DNA of 51,760 nucleotides, taken from the NCBI GenBank assembly GCA_002342035.1, contig DDPE01000016.1, forward strand, positions 1 to 51,760. Reading direction: 5' to 3'. Both the position numbers and the translations under genes were made by a program. Below the pieces are notes generated by a model that worked only from the letters and a program-made list of their open reading frames with translations, searched no databases and was not told the DNA's origin. Origin of the DNA: Asticcacaulis sp. UBA2476. Lineage in GTDB: Bacteria > Pseudomonadota > Alphaproteobacteria > Caulobacterales > Caulobacteraceae. Every line of letters begins with the position of its first letter. Position 1 is the stretch's first letter. This document shows, in pieces, positions 23,889 through 34,352 of the stretch.

Positions 23889-23977
23889 GCCGTTTCATTT
23901 GTAATTTTTAGGGCTTTACAAACCCGAACCGCTTTTCAATAGTGTCGTCTTTGCGTTGATTAAGCAGGGGCGTTTCT

Positions 23978-25948
23978 ATGAAAAAACGGGTGTCGGCGGC
24001 GAGCTTTAGCACGTCAGTAGGTCTGGTGTTATCGGCAGTATTAGCGTCAGGGACCTTGGTTTCAGGCGCTTTGGCTCAGACCGCAACGCCGTATCAAGCC
24101 CCGCCAACCCCCGCCATTCCCGCCGCGCGTGATATTGCCTATCCCGGCACGCTTAAGGTGTCGGTCGATGCCACCGATCTGGATCATCGCCGCTGGGTGG
24201 TGCGTCAGGTCGTGCCGGTCGACAAGGCCGGTGAGATGGTACTGATGACACCGCTGTGGCTGCCGGGTAAACATTCGGCGCAAAAGTTTTCTGACAAAAT
24301 CGCCAATGTCCGCTTTAGTGCGGGCGGGCAACCCCTGACCTGGCTGCGTGATCCGGTGGCGGTCAATGCGTTTCGCTTTACGGTGCCGGATGGGGTGACC
24401 GAAGTGGTCGCTGAGTTTGAATATCTGGCGCCGATGACCTCAACCGCGGGACGGGTGGTGCAGACCGACCTGATGGCGAATTTTCAGTGGGAACTGGCCT
24501 CCATGTATCCGGCTGGCTATTTCACCAGCCGTATCCCCATCCAATTGACCCTGAAACTGCCGCAAGGCTGGTCGCACGCCAGCGCTTTGGAGGTCGAGTC
24601 CACGGCCGCAGATAATACCGTCACCTTCAAGCCGATTTCCTATGGCAACTTCATCGACTCGCCGATGTTTGCGGGCAAATATTATAAGCAGTGGGATCTG
24701 ACCCCGGCGGGCAAAAAGCCTGTGCGCCTCAATGTCTTTGCCGATAAGCCCGAATATATGGAGGCCAAGCCCGAAGTCATCGACCTGCACCGTAAGATGG
24801 TGGCCCAGTCGGTTAAGCTGTTCAAATCTGAACATTATGACCACTATGACTTTTTGGTGCATCTGTCGGAAGAACTGGGCGATATCGGCCTGGAGCATCA
24901 TCGCTCATCGGAAAACGGCCACGATATCAAATATTTCACCGACTGGACCAATAGCTATATCGGCCGTGACCTGCTGGCCCATGAGTTCACCCATTCCTGG
25001 GACGGCAAGTTCCGGCGCGGGGCCGATCTCTATACCCCCGATTTTCAGGAGCCGATGCGCGGCAGCCTGTTGTGGGTCTACGAAGGCCAAACCCAGTACT
25101 GGGGCTATATGCTGACGGCGCGGTCAGGCATGTTCACTAAGGAGCAAACGCGCGAGGCCATCGCCTTGATTGCCGCCATCTATGACAATTTCAAAGGCAC
25201 GGAATGGCGCCCGACGGTCGACACCACCAATGATCCGGTGATTTCCAGCCGTGCGCCGAAGAACTGGCTGTCGATGCAGCGCTCTGAGGATTACTACAAT
25301 GTTGGCCTGCTGATCTGGCTGGATGCCGATACCCTGATCCGCGAAAAGACCGGCAATAAGAAGTCGCTCGATGATTTTGCGGGGGCATTTTTTGGCGTCA
25401 AGGACGGTGCGTGGGTGCCGGAAACCTATGAGTTCAAGGATGTGGTGGCGACCCTTAACAGCGTCTATGCCTATGACTGGGACACCTTCCTGAAGGACCG
25501 GCTCTATAAGCCGATGACCGGCGCGCCATTGGATGGCCTTGAGCGCGGTGGTTACAAACTGGTCTACAGTGCGACGCCGACCGATTGGATCAAGTCGCGT
25601 GAAAAGGTGCAGAAAAACACCGACCTGAGCTATTCGTTAGGGCTTACGCTCAATGCGACGGGCGATATTACCGCGACCCTGTGGGACGGTCCCGCATTCA
25701 AGGCCGGTCTGGGGCAGGGCATGTCGGTGGTGGCGGTCAACGGCGTGGCCTATGAGGCCGATGGCCTCAAGGCGGCGGTCACAGAGGCTGCTAAGCCTGA
25801 CGCCAAGCCGATCGAACTGCTGATCAAAAAGGGCAAAACTTATCGCACTGTGACGATCGATTATAAGGGCGGCCTGCGCTATCCGCGCCTTGAGCGCATT
25901 GCGGGTAAACCGGCCTATCTCGACGATATTCTGACCGAAAAGAAGTAG
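23978..25948 (+). CDS. M61-family metallo-aminopeptidase (glycyl aminopeptidase type)
   Basis: 656 residues. A signal peptide with cleavage near ALA-QT (about residue 34) sends it to the periplasm. An N-terminal beta domain precedes the zinc-binding HEFTH motif (H335, E336, H339), with the later VYEGQTQYWG supplying the third ligand Glu. A PDZ-like domain occupies about 545-640. This architecture is that of M61 peptidases, known for removing N-terminal Gly or Ala. Its stop codon abuts directly the stop codon of the convergent exchanger gene, with no base between. Confidence 0.93.
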   Translation: MKKRVSAASFSTSVGLVLSAVLASGTLVSGALAQTATPYQAPPTPAIPAARDIAYPGTLKVSVDATDLDHRRWVVRQVVPVDKAGEMVLMTPLWLPGKHSAQKFSDKIANVRFSAGGQPLTWLRDPVAVNAFRFTVPDGVTEVVAEFEYLAPMTSTAGRVVQTDLMANFQWELASMYPAGYFTSRIPIQLTLKLPQGWSHASALEVESTAADNTVTFKPISYGNFIDSPMFAGKYYKQWDLTPAGKKPVRLNVFADKPEYMEAKPEVIDLHRKMVAQSVKLFKSEHYDHYDFLVHLSEELGDIGLEHHRSSENGHDIKYFTDWTNSYIGRDLLAHEFTHSWDGKFRRGADLYTPDFQEPMRGSLLWVYEGQTQYWGYMLTARSGMFTKEQTREAIALIAAIYDNFKGTEWRPTVDTTNDPVISSRAPKNWLSMQRSEDYYNVGLLIWLDADTLIREKTGNKKSLDDFAGAFFGVKDGAWVPETYEFKDVVATLNSVYAYDWDTFLKDRLYKPMTGAPLDGLERGGYKLVYSATPTDWIKSREKVQKNTDLSYSLGLTLNATGDITATLWDGPAFKAGLGQGMSVVAVNGVAYEADGLKAAVTEAAKPDAKPIELLIKKGKTYRTVTIDYKGGLRYPRLERIAGKPAYLDDILTEKK

Positions 25949-26917
25949 TCAGATCATAAACAAAAAGGCCATATAACCGGCATAGGCCGCCAAAAAGCCC
26001 AGCGCGATCAGGCGGCCTATCTTGCCAAAAATATAGACACAAAGACCGGCCACTACAGCCACCCCCAGCGCAATCGGGATATCGACCTGCGTAAAGCGGG
26101 CATCTATTGCGATGGGCGCAATTAAGCCCGTTATCCCTAAAATACCCAATATATTGAATATGTTGGAGCCGATCAGATTGCCAAGCGCGATATCGCTCTG
26201 GCGCTTAAAGGCCGCGATCAGGGTGACGGCCAGTTCGGGCAATGATGTGCCGACCGCCACCAGAGTGAGCCCGATAACCGCTTCGCTGATGCCAAAGTCG
26301 CGGGCGATGTTGGTGGCGCCCTTGACCAGACTGTCGGCCCCGACCACCAGCGCCAGAAGGCCCATAGACACCCCCGCCATGGCCATGAATATGCCCATCT
26401 CAGACACGCTGGAATGGACGGCATGTTCCGGCTCAGGATTGCGGCGCTCCAGCAAGTAAACCACCACCAGATAGGCGACAAGGCAGCCTAGCATGATCTG
26501 GGCATCCAGACGGTCAATGCCGCCGCGATAGGCCAGCACCAGCAGCCCAATGGTGGCGACAATCATCACCGCCACATCGCGTTGAATACCGGCACTTTTG
26601 CTGTCCATCGGATAGATCAGCGCGCCCATACCCATGATAAGTAAAATATTGGCGATGTTGGAACCGACGACATTGCCAACGACGATATCGGGCGTATCTT
26701 TTAGCGCCGCCTGTAAGCTGACCATCAGTTCCGGCATGGAGGTACCAAAGCCCACGACCGTCAGGCCGATAATCAGGTTTGACAGCTTGAGTTTGCGCGC
26801 CAGGGCCGTGGCCCCGCGCACCAGCCCTTCGCCGCCGATAAACAGAAAGGTCAGCCCCGCCGCGACCCACAGATAGTCGGTATGTGCGCTAACCCAGTTT
26901 AGCCCCTGATCGATCAC
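25949..26917 (-). CDS. CaCA-family calcium/sodium antiporter (YrbG-like)
   Basis: 322 residues, about ten membrane helices. The two inverted alpha-repeats are visible as GFGTSMPELMVSL and AVGTSLPELAVTL, whose acidic residues bind the cation. A cytosolic loop separates the halves (LERRNPEPEHAVHSS). It probably exports Ca2+ against Na+ or H+ across the inner membrane. Translation appears to start at a GTG (26915-26917) after a GGGGG-containing site; the nearest upstream ATG is out of frame. Convergent and contiguous with the M61 gene. Confidence 0.93.
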   Translation of the reverse strand: MIDQGLNWVSAHTDYLWVAAGLTFLFIGGEGLVRGATALARKLKLSNLIIGLTVVGFGTSMPELMVSLQAALKDTPDIVVGNVVGSNIANILLIMGMGALIYPMDSKSAGIQRDVAVMIVATIGLLVLAYRGGIDRLDAQIMLGCLVAYLVVVYLLERRNPEPEHAVHSSVSEMGIFMAMAGVSMGLLALVVGADSLVKGATNIARDFGISEAVIGLTLVAVGTSLPELAVTLIAAFKRQSDIALGNLIGSNIFNILGILGITGLIAPIAIDARFTQVDIPIALGVAVVAGLCVYIFGKIGRLIALGFLAAYAGYMAFLFMI

Positions 26918-26996
26918 CTTAAGCCCCCATGATCCTTTGTCCCTCGCCGGGCGGCTTAGGCGAACTGATTAAGGGTTAATGGCGCCCGTTTGGCAA

Positions 26997-29900
26997 TCAG
27001 TAATCGCGCGAATATCTCAGGTTAACGGCGGTGCCGCCCGCCGTGCCGGTCTGCGACAGGATGCTCAAACTGCGCGACAGGGAGATTTCCAACTGGGTCG
27101 CCATGAAGCCCTTGGTGTCGGTGACAATCTCAACATAGACATTGTTGGTCAGGTATTTCCCCGCCGCCACCGCCGTGCCGCGCCCGGTCGCGTCATCTTC
27201 GCCCAGCACGCGCAGGCGGTCTATGCCGGTTGCGGCCCGCAGCGTGCCCAGCGGATTGACACCGCCGCCGCCGGAACTGAGCTGATTAAGCGACGCCGCC
27301 AGTTGCAGGGCCTGAGTGGCCGACAGGTTGGTGACACTTTCACCAAACAGAATCCGCGACAGCACCTCATCCTGCGGCAGGGACGGATCGGAGGAAAACG
27401 CAATTGACGGTCGCTGGGCGGTGCCGGTGACATTGATGGTGCCTGTGATATCCTCCACCACGGTCGTAGCGGTGATCTCAATTTCCGGATTGGTCAGTTG
27501 CCCGCCTTCAAAACTGATCACGCCGGTATCGAGCTTGAACTCACGGCCGGCGAAATTGTAGGTGCCGCGAATGGCATTGAGATTACCCAGCACGCGCGGG
27601 GCACGGGTCGTGCCGCCAACGTTAATATTGGCGCGCCATTCCGACTCCAGCCCCATGCCAGACACAAAAATCTGGTTGTCGGCGCGCACCCGCACATCAA
27701 GCCGCCAGTCTTTCGGCGGGGCCTTTTGGCGCGGGGGAGGCCCGGCGGTTTTGATGGCCGGGCGGCGCACACCCTCTAATTCGGTGATTTCCGCCGCCCC
27801 TTGGGTGACGATCTTATAGCGCGTTTGCGGCAGGCTAAGGTTGCCCTTGATCAGCGCGCCGTCATCGCCATTGGTGATATCAAGCGTCCCCGAAACGGTC
27901 GAGGATATCTGATCCGACGCCGCCAGACGGGCGTTGTTGAGCTTGGCGTTCAGTTGCAGCGGAAAGGCATTGTCCGCTGCCAGTGATACCCAGCCGGTGG
28001 CCGACACCGTACCGTCACCGGCGCGGCCATCGAATTTACGGATCTCCAGCCGGTCATTGCTGAATTCCCCCTCCAGATTAATGCGGGTGATGCGGGTGCC
28101 AAAACCTGAGTGCTCATACGCCAGCCCATTGCCGCGCATGACGCCGCTGAGGCGGGGGTCGCGAACCTGACCGGAGATATCGGCGGCGACAGCAATATTG
28201 CCGGACATGCTCTGATCGCCCTGAGCCGCCAGTGAAAACAGCACGCTGGCCGGGCCGTTATAACGAATGCCGCCGGTAATGCCGCCCTGACGTAGGCGCT
28301 CAACCCAGCCGTCGCCAGCGGATGCCGGATCAAGCTGTACCTGCATCCGGCCAATAACGCCGCCCAGCAGGTTGGCGCTGTTCTGGCGGAAGACGGCACG
28401 CAGGTCGCCACGCTCAGCATCAAGCGTGCCGTCAATATTGATATCGACGGGTGCGGATACCGCCGCAATCGAGGAACGGGTGAAATCATCGATGGTCAAA
28501 CGGGCGCGGACATCCGGGATATCATCGCCATTTTGGGTATAATCGACACTGCCGGTGGCCGTACCGCCAATGCCTGCATCCGGGGCGATCGCATTGATGA
28601 TGGCCAGATCAAAACCCTCAAAGCGGGCCTGCCCCTTGATGGCGTTGCCAAACTGCCCGGCCAGTTGTACCTTGCCCTGATTGGTCGCAAGCGTGGACGG
28701 CAGGAGTTGATAGCCAGTGCCGCGTTTGACAATCCGCGCCGGGGCTTCGGTCTTGACGTTGATGCCGTTCACGACGCCATTCGCCGCAACCCGGTAAAGC
28801 TCCGGCGACAGATCGGCATTGACGGCCAGAGTGAATGGCACGCCCGATGAGCCGTTAAGCACCGCCTGCGCCGTGCCTTGATTATTGCGATAGTTGATTT
28901 TGACGCGGCCTTTTTCCACAAAGGTGGCGTTATAGTTGAGGTTTTGCGCCTGAACATCGGCAACAATTTCCGGCTTTTCATAAAGGGCAATAGTCGCATC
29001 AATCAAAGCGCGCCCGACCTGAATATTGTAATCACCGGGCAGGGTGGCCCCTTGTGCGCGGGCCGTGATCTTGGCGCCCTGTACATCATTGATTTCCATC
29101 AGCGATGCCACGCCGGTAATGCCGGAACCACTTAGATTGAGGTCGCCCGCAAACTTGCCGCCCTTGGTCTGCTGGATCGTCCCTTGGGCGTCGATACCGG
29201 CCACTCGCGCCTGATTGATGTCGAGGGTCAGCGGGCCTTCGCCTGAGCGGATATCGACATCGGCCAGCAGCGGGCCATAGGCTGAGGCCCCTTCGGCCCT
29301 GACCTCATAGCCGACTTTGGAGGTGGTCAGGGTCGCCACCACCTCACGCAACTCAAGCCCAAGGCCGGGACTGGCGGCCGTCAGCACCACTTTCGGGTTG
29401 CTGGCCGTGCCCGACACATTGGCGGCGAGGTGGCCGTATTGTTTCGATGTGGCTTGCGCTTTGAGGGTAATCCCGCCGCCTTTGAGGGCATAGCGGCCCT
29501 GAGCCGTCAGGTTAAAGGACGGCGATGTGCCTTTGAAATTGTTCAGGATCATGTCGCCATTGGCGGCGGTCGAAAACGCGCCGGAAACCTTGGCATTGCC
29601 GCCCAGAAAGCTTTGCAGCCCCTCATTAAACAGGCGCTTGGACTGGACCTGGAACGATCCCTTGATACCAAACCCCCCACCTTGACCATTCACGACCGGA
29701 CGCTGCACCAGTTCGGCATCGGTGACCATACTGACGATGCCTAAGCCGTCAATGCGGTAGTCATTGATGCGGCCCTTGAGCGCGCCCTGATAGATGCCGG
29801 TGCCAAAATCCGCCACCAGCAAGGCCGTGCCGTTCAGCTTATCCGAACGGATCTTCATATTGTCGCTTAACAGGCGATTGTCGCTATAGGCCAGATCGCC

Positions 29901-31211
29901 ATCCAGCCGCACATTGGTCAGCAGACCATCGGCGGCGGCATTGACACCCCAGACGCGCTTAGCGCCGCCCTTGACCGGAATGATGATGTGGTCGCCATCG
30001 ATGCGCGACCGGCCTTCGATTTTTGCGGCTTCGACGGTGATTTTATTGAACTTCACCCAGTCGGCGTACAGGTCATAATCAATCAGCGGGCGCTTGAAGT
30101 CACCGTCGATCAGGGCCTTAAGGTGGACGTTTTTACCCGACAGGTTTTTATCGATGACCGCCGCCTTAGTCAGTTCGGCATCGATGCTCAGCTTGCCGAA
30201 GCGGGCGTTTTTCAGATCAATGACCCCACCGGCCTTGATATCGAGCGCATCGGATTTTAGGGCCAGTCGACCATCGGCCACACGATCCTTGAATGTGCTG
30301 GTCAGATCAATATTGACAGCGGGCGTCACCAGGGCTTGCGTGACACCACTCAGCAGCAGATCGGGCCGAACATTTCCCTTGGCGGTAAAGGTGCCATTGC
30401 GCCCGGTCAGGGCCACATCTGCCAGACCGTTATCGCCCAGATGCCCCTCAATGCGGCCATCCCACACGTCCCAGTTACCGCGTCCGCCCGCCGTGACGGT
30501 CAGGGCCTCGTCCAGCCCGATCAGCGCTATGACGGCGCCGTCTTTAGGGGCGATCAGTAGGCCGTCGATAATCAATCGGTTCTGTTTGGGGGTGGCATCC
30601 AGTTTGAGGGCCAGCCGATCGGCGCGTGTCGAATTTGCGGCGACATTGATCAGTATCTGGCCTTTTTTTAGATGCGCATCCCCTTTGAGGGAAAGGGTTT
30701 GTGCGTCACCGGCCACCCCTTGCGACAGGTTGATCCGCGCCACCGACAGCTTTTCGATATCAAGCTTGATATCCGGCAGTTTGAACGGTTCGCTCGGTTT
30801 TTCGGACGTCGGTTTAAACTCAGGGCGGCGCAGAATATCAATCCGCGCGGATGACAGTTCGCGGACATCGACGTGCTTATTCAGGTACGCAAACGGCCGC
30901 CAGTCGAGCGTCACCGCCGGGCTTTGGGCAAACACGCCCTTGGGGTCGGAAATTTTGATATCGCGGATAACGGCGCGTTTGTAGAGCGAGCCCTCAATGC
31001 GCCCGACGTTGATTTTCAGGCCATTATCGAATTTGAGATTATTGACCCGGTCAAGCAGAAAGCCTTTACCCGCCCCGCTATCCAGCCCCCATACCGCCAG
31101 CAACAGCAGGGCGGCGATGAACGCGACGGTGAGCCCCGCGATTTTGGCGATGGTGGCCGTGCGCTTGGGCTTGGCTTTGGGCTCTGGTGAGGTTTCGGGT
31201 GTGTTGGTCAT
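26997..31211 (-). CDS. tamB: TamB/YtfN-family translocation and assembly module protein
   Basis: 1404 residues. One N-terminal membrane anchor (about residues 21-45) is followed by a very long beta-rich repetitive domain of the AsmA/TamB kind, which forms a hydrophobic groove spanning the periplasm. The C-terminal DUF490 region has FSSDPSLPQDEVLSRILFG and ends with a beta-strand signature, NLRYSRDY. TamB works with TamA in outer-membrane protein assembly and probably in phospholipid transport. Its ATG overlaps the tamA stop codon by one base (TGATG), so translational coupling is expected. Confidence 0.95.
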   Translation of the reverse strand: MTNTPETSPEPKAKPKRTATIAKIAGLTVAFIAALLLLAVWGLDSGAGKGFLLDRVNNLKFDNGLKINVGRIEGSLYKRAVIRDIKISDPKGVFAQSPAVTLDWRPFAYLNKHVDVRELSSARIDILRRPEFKPTSEKPSEPFKLPDIKLDIEKLSVARINLSQGVAGDAQTLSLKGDAHLKKGQILINVAANSTRADRLALKLDATPKQNRLIIDGLLIAPKDGAVIALIGLDEALTVTAGGRGNWDVWDGRIEGHLGDNGLADVALTGRNGTFTAKGNVRPDLLLSGVTQALVTPAVNIDLTSTFKDRVADGRLALKSDALDIKAGGVIDLKNARFGKLSIDAELTKAAVIDKNLSGKNVHLKALIDGDFKRPLIDYDLYADWVKFNKITVEAAKIEGRSRIDGDHIIIPVKGGAKRVWGVNAAADGLLTNVRLDGDLAYSDNRLLSDNMKIRSDKLNGTALLVADFGTGIYQGALKGRINDYRIDGLGIVSMVTDAELVQRPVVNGQGGGFGIKGSFQVQSKRLFNEGLQSFLGGNAKVSGAFSTAANGDMILNNFKGTSPSFNLTAQGRYALKGGGITLKAQATSKQYGHLAANVSGTASNPKVVLTAASPGLGLELREVVATLTTSKVGYEVRAEGASAYGPLLADVDIRSGEGPLTLDINQARVAGIDAQGTIQQTKGGKFAGDLNLSGSGITGVASLMEINDVQGAKITARAQGATLPGDYNIQVGRALIDATIALYEKPEIVADVQAQNLNYNATFVEKGRVKINYRNNQGTAQAVLNGSSGVPFTLAVNADLSPELYRVAANGVVNGINVKTEAPARIVKRGTGYQLLPSTLATNQGKVQLAGQFGNAIKGQARFEGFDLAIINAIAPDAGIGGTATGSVDYTQNGDDIPDVRARLTIDDFTRSSIAAVSAPVDINIDGTLDAERGDLRAVFRQNSANLLGGVIGRMQVQLDPASAGDGWVERLRQGGITGGIRYNGPASVLFSLAAQGDQSMSGNIAVAADISGQVRDPRLSGVMRGNGLAYEHSGFGTRITRINLEGEFSNDRLEIRKFDGRAGDGTVSATGWVSLAADNAFPLQLNAKLNNARLAASDQISSTVSGTLDITNGDDGALIKGNLSLPQTRYKIVTQGAAEITELEGVRRPAIKTAGPPPRQKAPPKDWRLDVRVRADNQIFVSGMGLESEWRANINVGGTTRAPRVLGNLNAIRGTYNFAGREFKLDTGVISFEGGQLTNPEIEITATTVVEDITGTINVTGTAQRPSIAFSSDPSLPQDEVLSRILFGESVTNLSATQALQLAASLNQLSSGGGGVNPLGTLRAATGIDRLRVLGEDDATGRGTAVAAGKYLTNNVYVEIVTDTKGFMATQLEISLSRSLSILSQTGTAGGTAVNLRYSRDY

Positions 31212-33325
31212 CAGAAGGCCTGCCCGATCCCGACATAGAGCGATACGGGTGACTCGCCGTCCCGTCGGCTGATGGGTGTAGCGACATCTATCCGGATCGG
31301 CCCGAAATTGGTATAATAGCGGGCGCCGATGCCGACCCCAAAGCGAATGTCGTTAAAGTCCGGCGTCTTACCCTGATAGACCTGACCGGCGTCAATAAAC
31401 GGCACGACCCCCAGATTGCCATCGAGGATATTTTTGAAACGATATCGCGCCTCAAATGCCACTTCAAACAGGCTAAGGCCCCCCGTCGGCGTGTTGCCGG
31501 CATCGCGCGGGCCCAGTTCCTGATAGCCAAAGCCGCGCACGCTGCCCCCGCCACCGGCGTAAAAGCGCGTGGTTAGCGGCACATCGACAAAATCACTGCC
31601 GATGATGGTGCCAGCGCGAAAACGCGCGGCCAGAATCGTCTGGTCATTGACCTGCCGATAGGTCGAGACATCGAACTGGTTCTTGATATTATTGCCAAAC
31701 AGACCTGATAATGACACCTGTGGCGTCGTCTCAATAGAGGCCCGGAAGCCTTTGGTTGGATTAAGAAGATCGTCCGTCACATCTCGCGCCAGCTTAAGCG
31801 GCATGTCGGCGGTGTAGTAGTTGATCCAGCTATCGCCGAGCATCTTATGCAGCTTTGAGTTCAGCCGAATGGCACTCAGTTCAACCCCTGCTGACCAGGT
31901 CCAGCGCTTTTGCCAGATGGGGGTCGATGACCGCGACAGGCTGTAACCCAGCCGCAAGCCTTGCGCTTCGTAGGTGTCGTAGTCGGAGCGCGCCAGTTCG
32001 GACGAAATCAGGCGGGTCAGGTCGCGCTTGCGATAGTTGGAATGGCGCAGACTTACGCCCAGCGTCTGTTCATTGCTGCCGAGGGTCGTTTCGACAATCA
32101 GCGCCCCTTCAGGTGGCCGCCAGTTGCGGTTAATCCAACTACCTTTGAGCAGCACACCCTGACCAGTCGAAAAGCCGATATCGGCGGCCAGTTTGCGCGC
32201 CCGTCCGGTTTGCTGGCGCACCAGAATATCAACATATTCCGTGCCGTCGGCAGCGGGGGCGTTGGTACGCACCGGCTCAACCGACACAGACCGGAACAGA
32301 TTGGTCGCCACCAGCGCCTGACGCAGATCATCGACCATGCGGCTGTCGTAAAGGTCATCCTCACCAAAGCGAGCAATGGTTTCGATGTGATCAACGCTAA
32401 ATGCCTGACGACCTTCGGTGGTAAACTTACGTATGCGCGCGCGCGGGCCGATATTTACGGGCAGGGTGTAATCGGCCGTATAGGTGGTATTATCAAGCAG
32501 GATATCGCGCATGCCCACCTCAGCGAACGGGTAGCCGTTTTCGGGCAGTTTCAGGCTGACACTGGCCTCAGCCGCCACCACCAGGTCAGCCAGCAGGGCG
32601 TCACCGGTTTTCAACGGCAGGGCGTCACGGATCAGATCAGGGGGCGTGGTTGGTCCGGCCGTAATCACAATTTCATCCAAGCGGTACTGCGACCCAGGGG
32701 CTACGGTCAGGGTCGCCCGCACGCGACCAGGCTGATTGGGCAAATTTTCCATTGAGGTGACGACGGTGGCGTCATAATAACCCTCGGCCTTCAGCAACCG
32801 CAGCGCCAGCACCTCATCCTGCTTGAGACGGGCGCGCAGCATGACGGCATTGGCGGCCTTACCCTTGCCTTCTTTTAAGGCACTCAAGTCCCAGAAGGTT
32901 TTCTCTAGGTTCAGGTCTTTCAGGCCATTCAGCGTCGTGTCGTAAGCGATTTCGGGCACTTGCTCATCGGCAGCGGCGACCACTGCGGGCGGTGGAATTT
33001 TGTCAAAATCGGCCAGCGACGGCAAGGGCTCGGTCAGGGCTTCATCGGTGACGGGCGGAATTTCGGGCAGGGTTTCCGCCACAGCCTCGGTGACCAGAGC
33101 ATCATTTTCTGCGGCGGGCTGCGGCGGCAGCCCGGGCACCGGAGTGTCCTCGTTTGGGCCGTCATCAAGTGCAGGCAGGGCGGAGTCGAAATCCTGATCC
33201 GTGATAATCGGGGCATCTGCGGGCGCTATTTCGACCGGCGGCGCACTTTGGGCACAGGTCAGCGGCGCCCAAACCGTGAGGGCGGCAGCCAAGGCAATCG
33301 CGCTGGCGCTGACGGTTTTGAGCAA
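31211..33325 (-). CDS. tamA: TamA, Omp85-family outer membrane assembly factor
   Basis: 704 residues. The signal peptide ends near TCAQSA (about residue 25). Then comes an acidic, Pro-rich segment of about 90 residues, POTRA domains (about 130-370) and a 16-strand Omp85 barrel with the GGGGSVRGFGYQE motif and a C-terminal strand ending VSLYVGIGQAF. The start codon appears to be TTG (33323-33325) behind an AGGAAG site five bases upstream; no better ATG is available. tamB follows with a one-base overlap. The acidic N-terminal insertion is not part of the standard TamA layout. Confidence 0.95.
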   Translation of the reverse strand: MLKTVSASAIALAAALTVWAPLTCAQSAPPVEIAPADAPIITDQDFDSALPALDDGPNEDTPVPGLPPQPAAENDALVTEAVAETLPEIPPVTDEALTEPLPSLADFDKIPPPAVVAAADEQVPEIAYDTTLNGLKDLNLEKTFWDLSALKEGKGKAANAVMLRARLKQDEVLALRLLKAEGYYDATVVTSMENLPNQPGRVRATLTVAPGSQYRLDEIVITAGPTTPPDLIRDALPLKTGDALLADLVVAAEASVSLKLPENGYPFAEVGMRDILLDNTTYTADYTLPVNIGPRARIRKFTTEGRQAFSVDHIETIARFGEDDLYDSRMVDDLRQALVATNLFRSVSVEPVRTNAPAADGTEYVDILVRQQTGRARKLAADIGFSTGQGVLLKGSWINRNWRPPEGALIVETTLGSNEQTLGVSLRHSNYRKRDLTRLISSELARSDYDTYEAQGLRLGYSLSRSSTPIWQKRWTWSAGVELSAIRLNSKLHKMLGDSWINYYTADMPLKLARDVTDDLLNPTKGFRASIETTPQVSLSGLFGNNIKNQFDVSTYRQVNDQTILAARFRAGTIIGSDFVDVPLTTRFYAGGGGSVRGFGYQELGPRDAGNTPTGGLSLFEVAFEARYRFKNILDGNLGVVPFIDAGQVYQGKTPDFNDIRFGVGIGARYYTNFGPIRIDVATPISRRDGESPVSLYVGIGQAF

Positions 33326-33617
33326 GAGGGCTTCCTGAAAATAAGGCTTAAATGAATCAAGGGGTTCACATGTGATCTCAGGGTATGGGCATGGCGGCTG
33401 TGAGGCAAATAAAAATCACATAAACTCAGGTTCATCTCATCCTGTCGCAGTGCGGGGTAACGCAATTGTTATGTGATTGTGTAAAAACTCAAGCAAAATC
33501 ATAGGCATAATCCTTATTGTTTTCTTACGTGTAAGGCCTGAGAATAGTTAACCTGTGCGCTGCACTTAAAACTCATATCAATTTGTGGCGTCCCCAGAGG
33601 GCGCCAAAGAGGATGAG

Positions 33618-34352
33618 ATGAAGCCTAAACCTGAGCCTTTAGATCTGTTCAAGGTCGCCCTGTTCCTTGATCTGGATGGTACGATTGCGCCTATTATGCC
33701 GCGCCCGGATGATGTCGAACCCGAAGCCGCCCGCAATGGCCTGCTGAAAGCGTTGAATGATAAGCTTGAGGGCCGTTTGGCGGTCGTATCCGGCCGTTCG
33801 GTCAGTGCGGTTGATCGCATTACCGAGGGAACTGTGGCGTCGGTGGCCGGGGCTCACGGCTTAGAGCGGCGCACGGCATCGGGCCAGCGTGAGGATACTG
33901 AGGCTCATGCCGCGCTGGATAGCGTCGTCAGTGAATTTCGCGCCCTTAACCGCGTGCTGGAAGGGCTGATTGTTGAGGATAAAGGCGTAAGTGTTGCCGT
34001 CCATTACCGTCACGAACCCGATCATAAGGCCAATATTATAGCACTCGCTACCCGTATGGCGGAAACCCATGGTCTGCGGCTTCAGCCCGGCCATGAGGTG
34101 ATCGAACTGCGCACCCCCGGTCCGAACAAGGGCGATGCCATCCGCGCCTTCATGTGCGAAGCGCCGTTTATTGGCCATATGCCGGTGTTTGTCGGCGATG
34201 ACCTGACCGATGAGGTTGGCTTTGAAGCGGTGAACAGTCTGGGCGGTTTTGGCGTCCGGGTCGGTGCGGGATCTTCGGTGGCCCGCTATGGTCTTAAGGA
34301 TGTGGCGGCGGTCACAACCTGGCTGGAGGAGAGCCTGTTATGCCTGACATGA
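33618..34352 (+). CDS. otsB: Trehalose-6-phosphate phosphatase
   Basis: 244 residues from the ATG at 33618, which follows AGAGGATGAG; a GTG 33 nt upstream is in frame but lacks a site. HAD motif I is FLDLDGTIAPI, motif II is VVSGRS, and motif IV is FVGDDLTDEVGFEAV, as in OtsB. It converts trehalose-6-phosphate to trehalose. The 3' end overlaps the GH15 gene by 13 nt, and otsA follows that, so the three make an operon. About 290 nt separate it from the divergent tamA gene, and no recognisable promoter motif was identified there. Confidence 0.95.
   Translation: MKPKPEPLDLFKVALFLDLDGTIAPIMPRPDDVEPEAARNGLLKALNDKLEGRLAVVSGRSVSAVDRITEGTVASVAGAHGLERRTASGQREDTEAHAALDSVVSEFRALNRVLEGLIVEDKGVSVAVHYRHEPDHKANIIALATRMAETHGLRLQPGHEVIELRTPGPNKGDAIRAFMCEAPFIGHMPVFVGDDLTDEVGFEAVNSLGGFGVRVGAGSSVARYGLKDVAAVTTWLEESLLCLT

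Noticed and set aside
26979..33355. Numerous long plus-strand frames opposite tamA and tamB
   Set aside because: They mirror GC-rich codon structure of the real minus-strand genes and show no recognisable domains.
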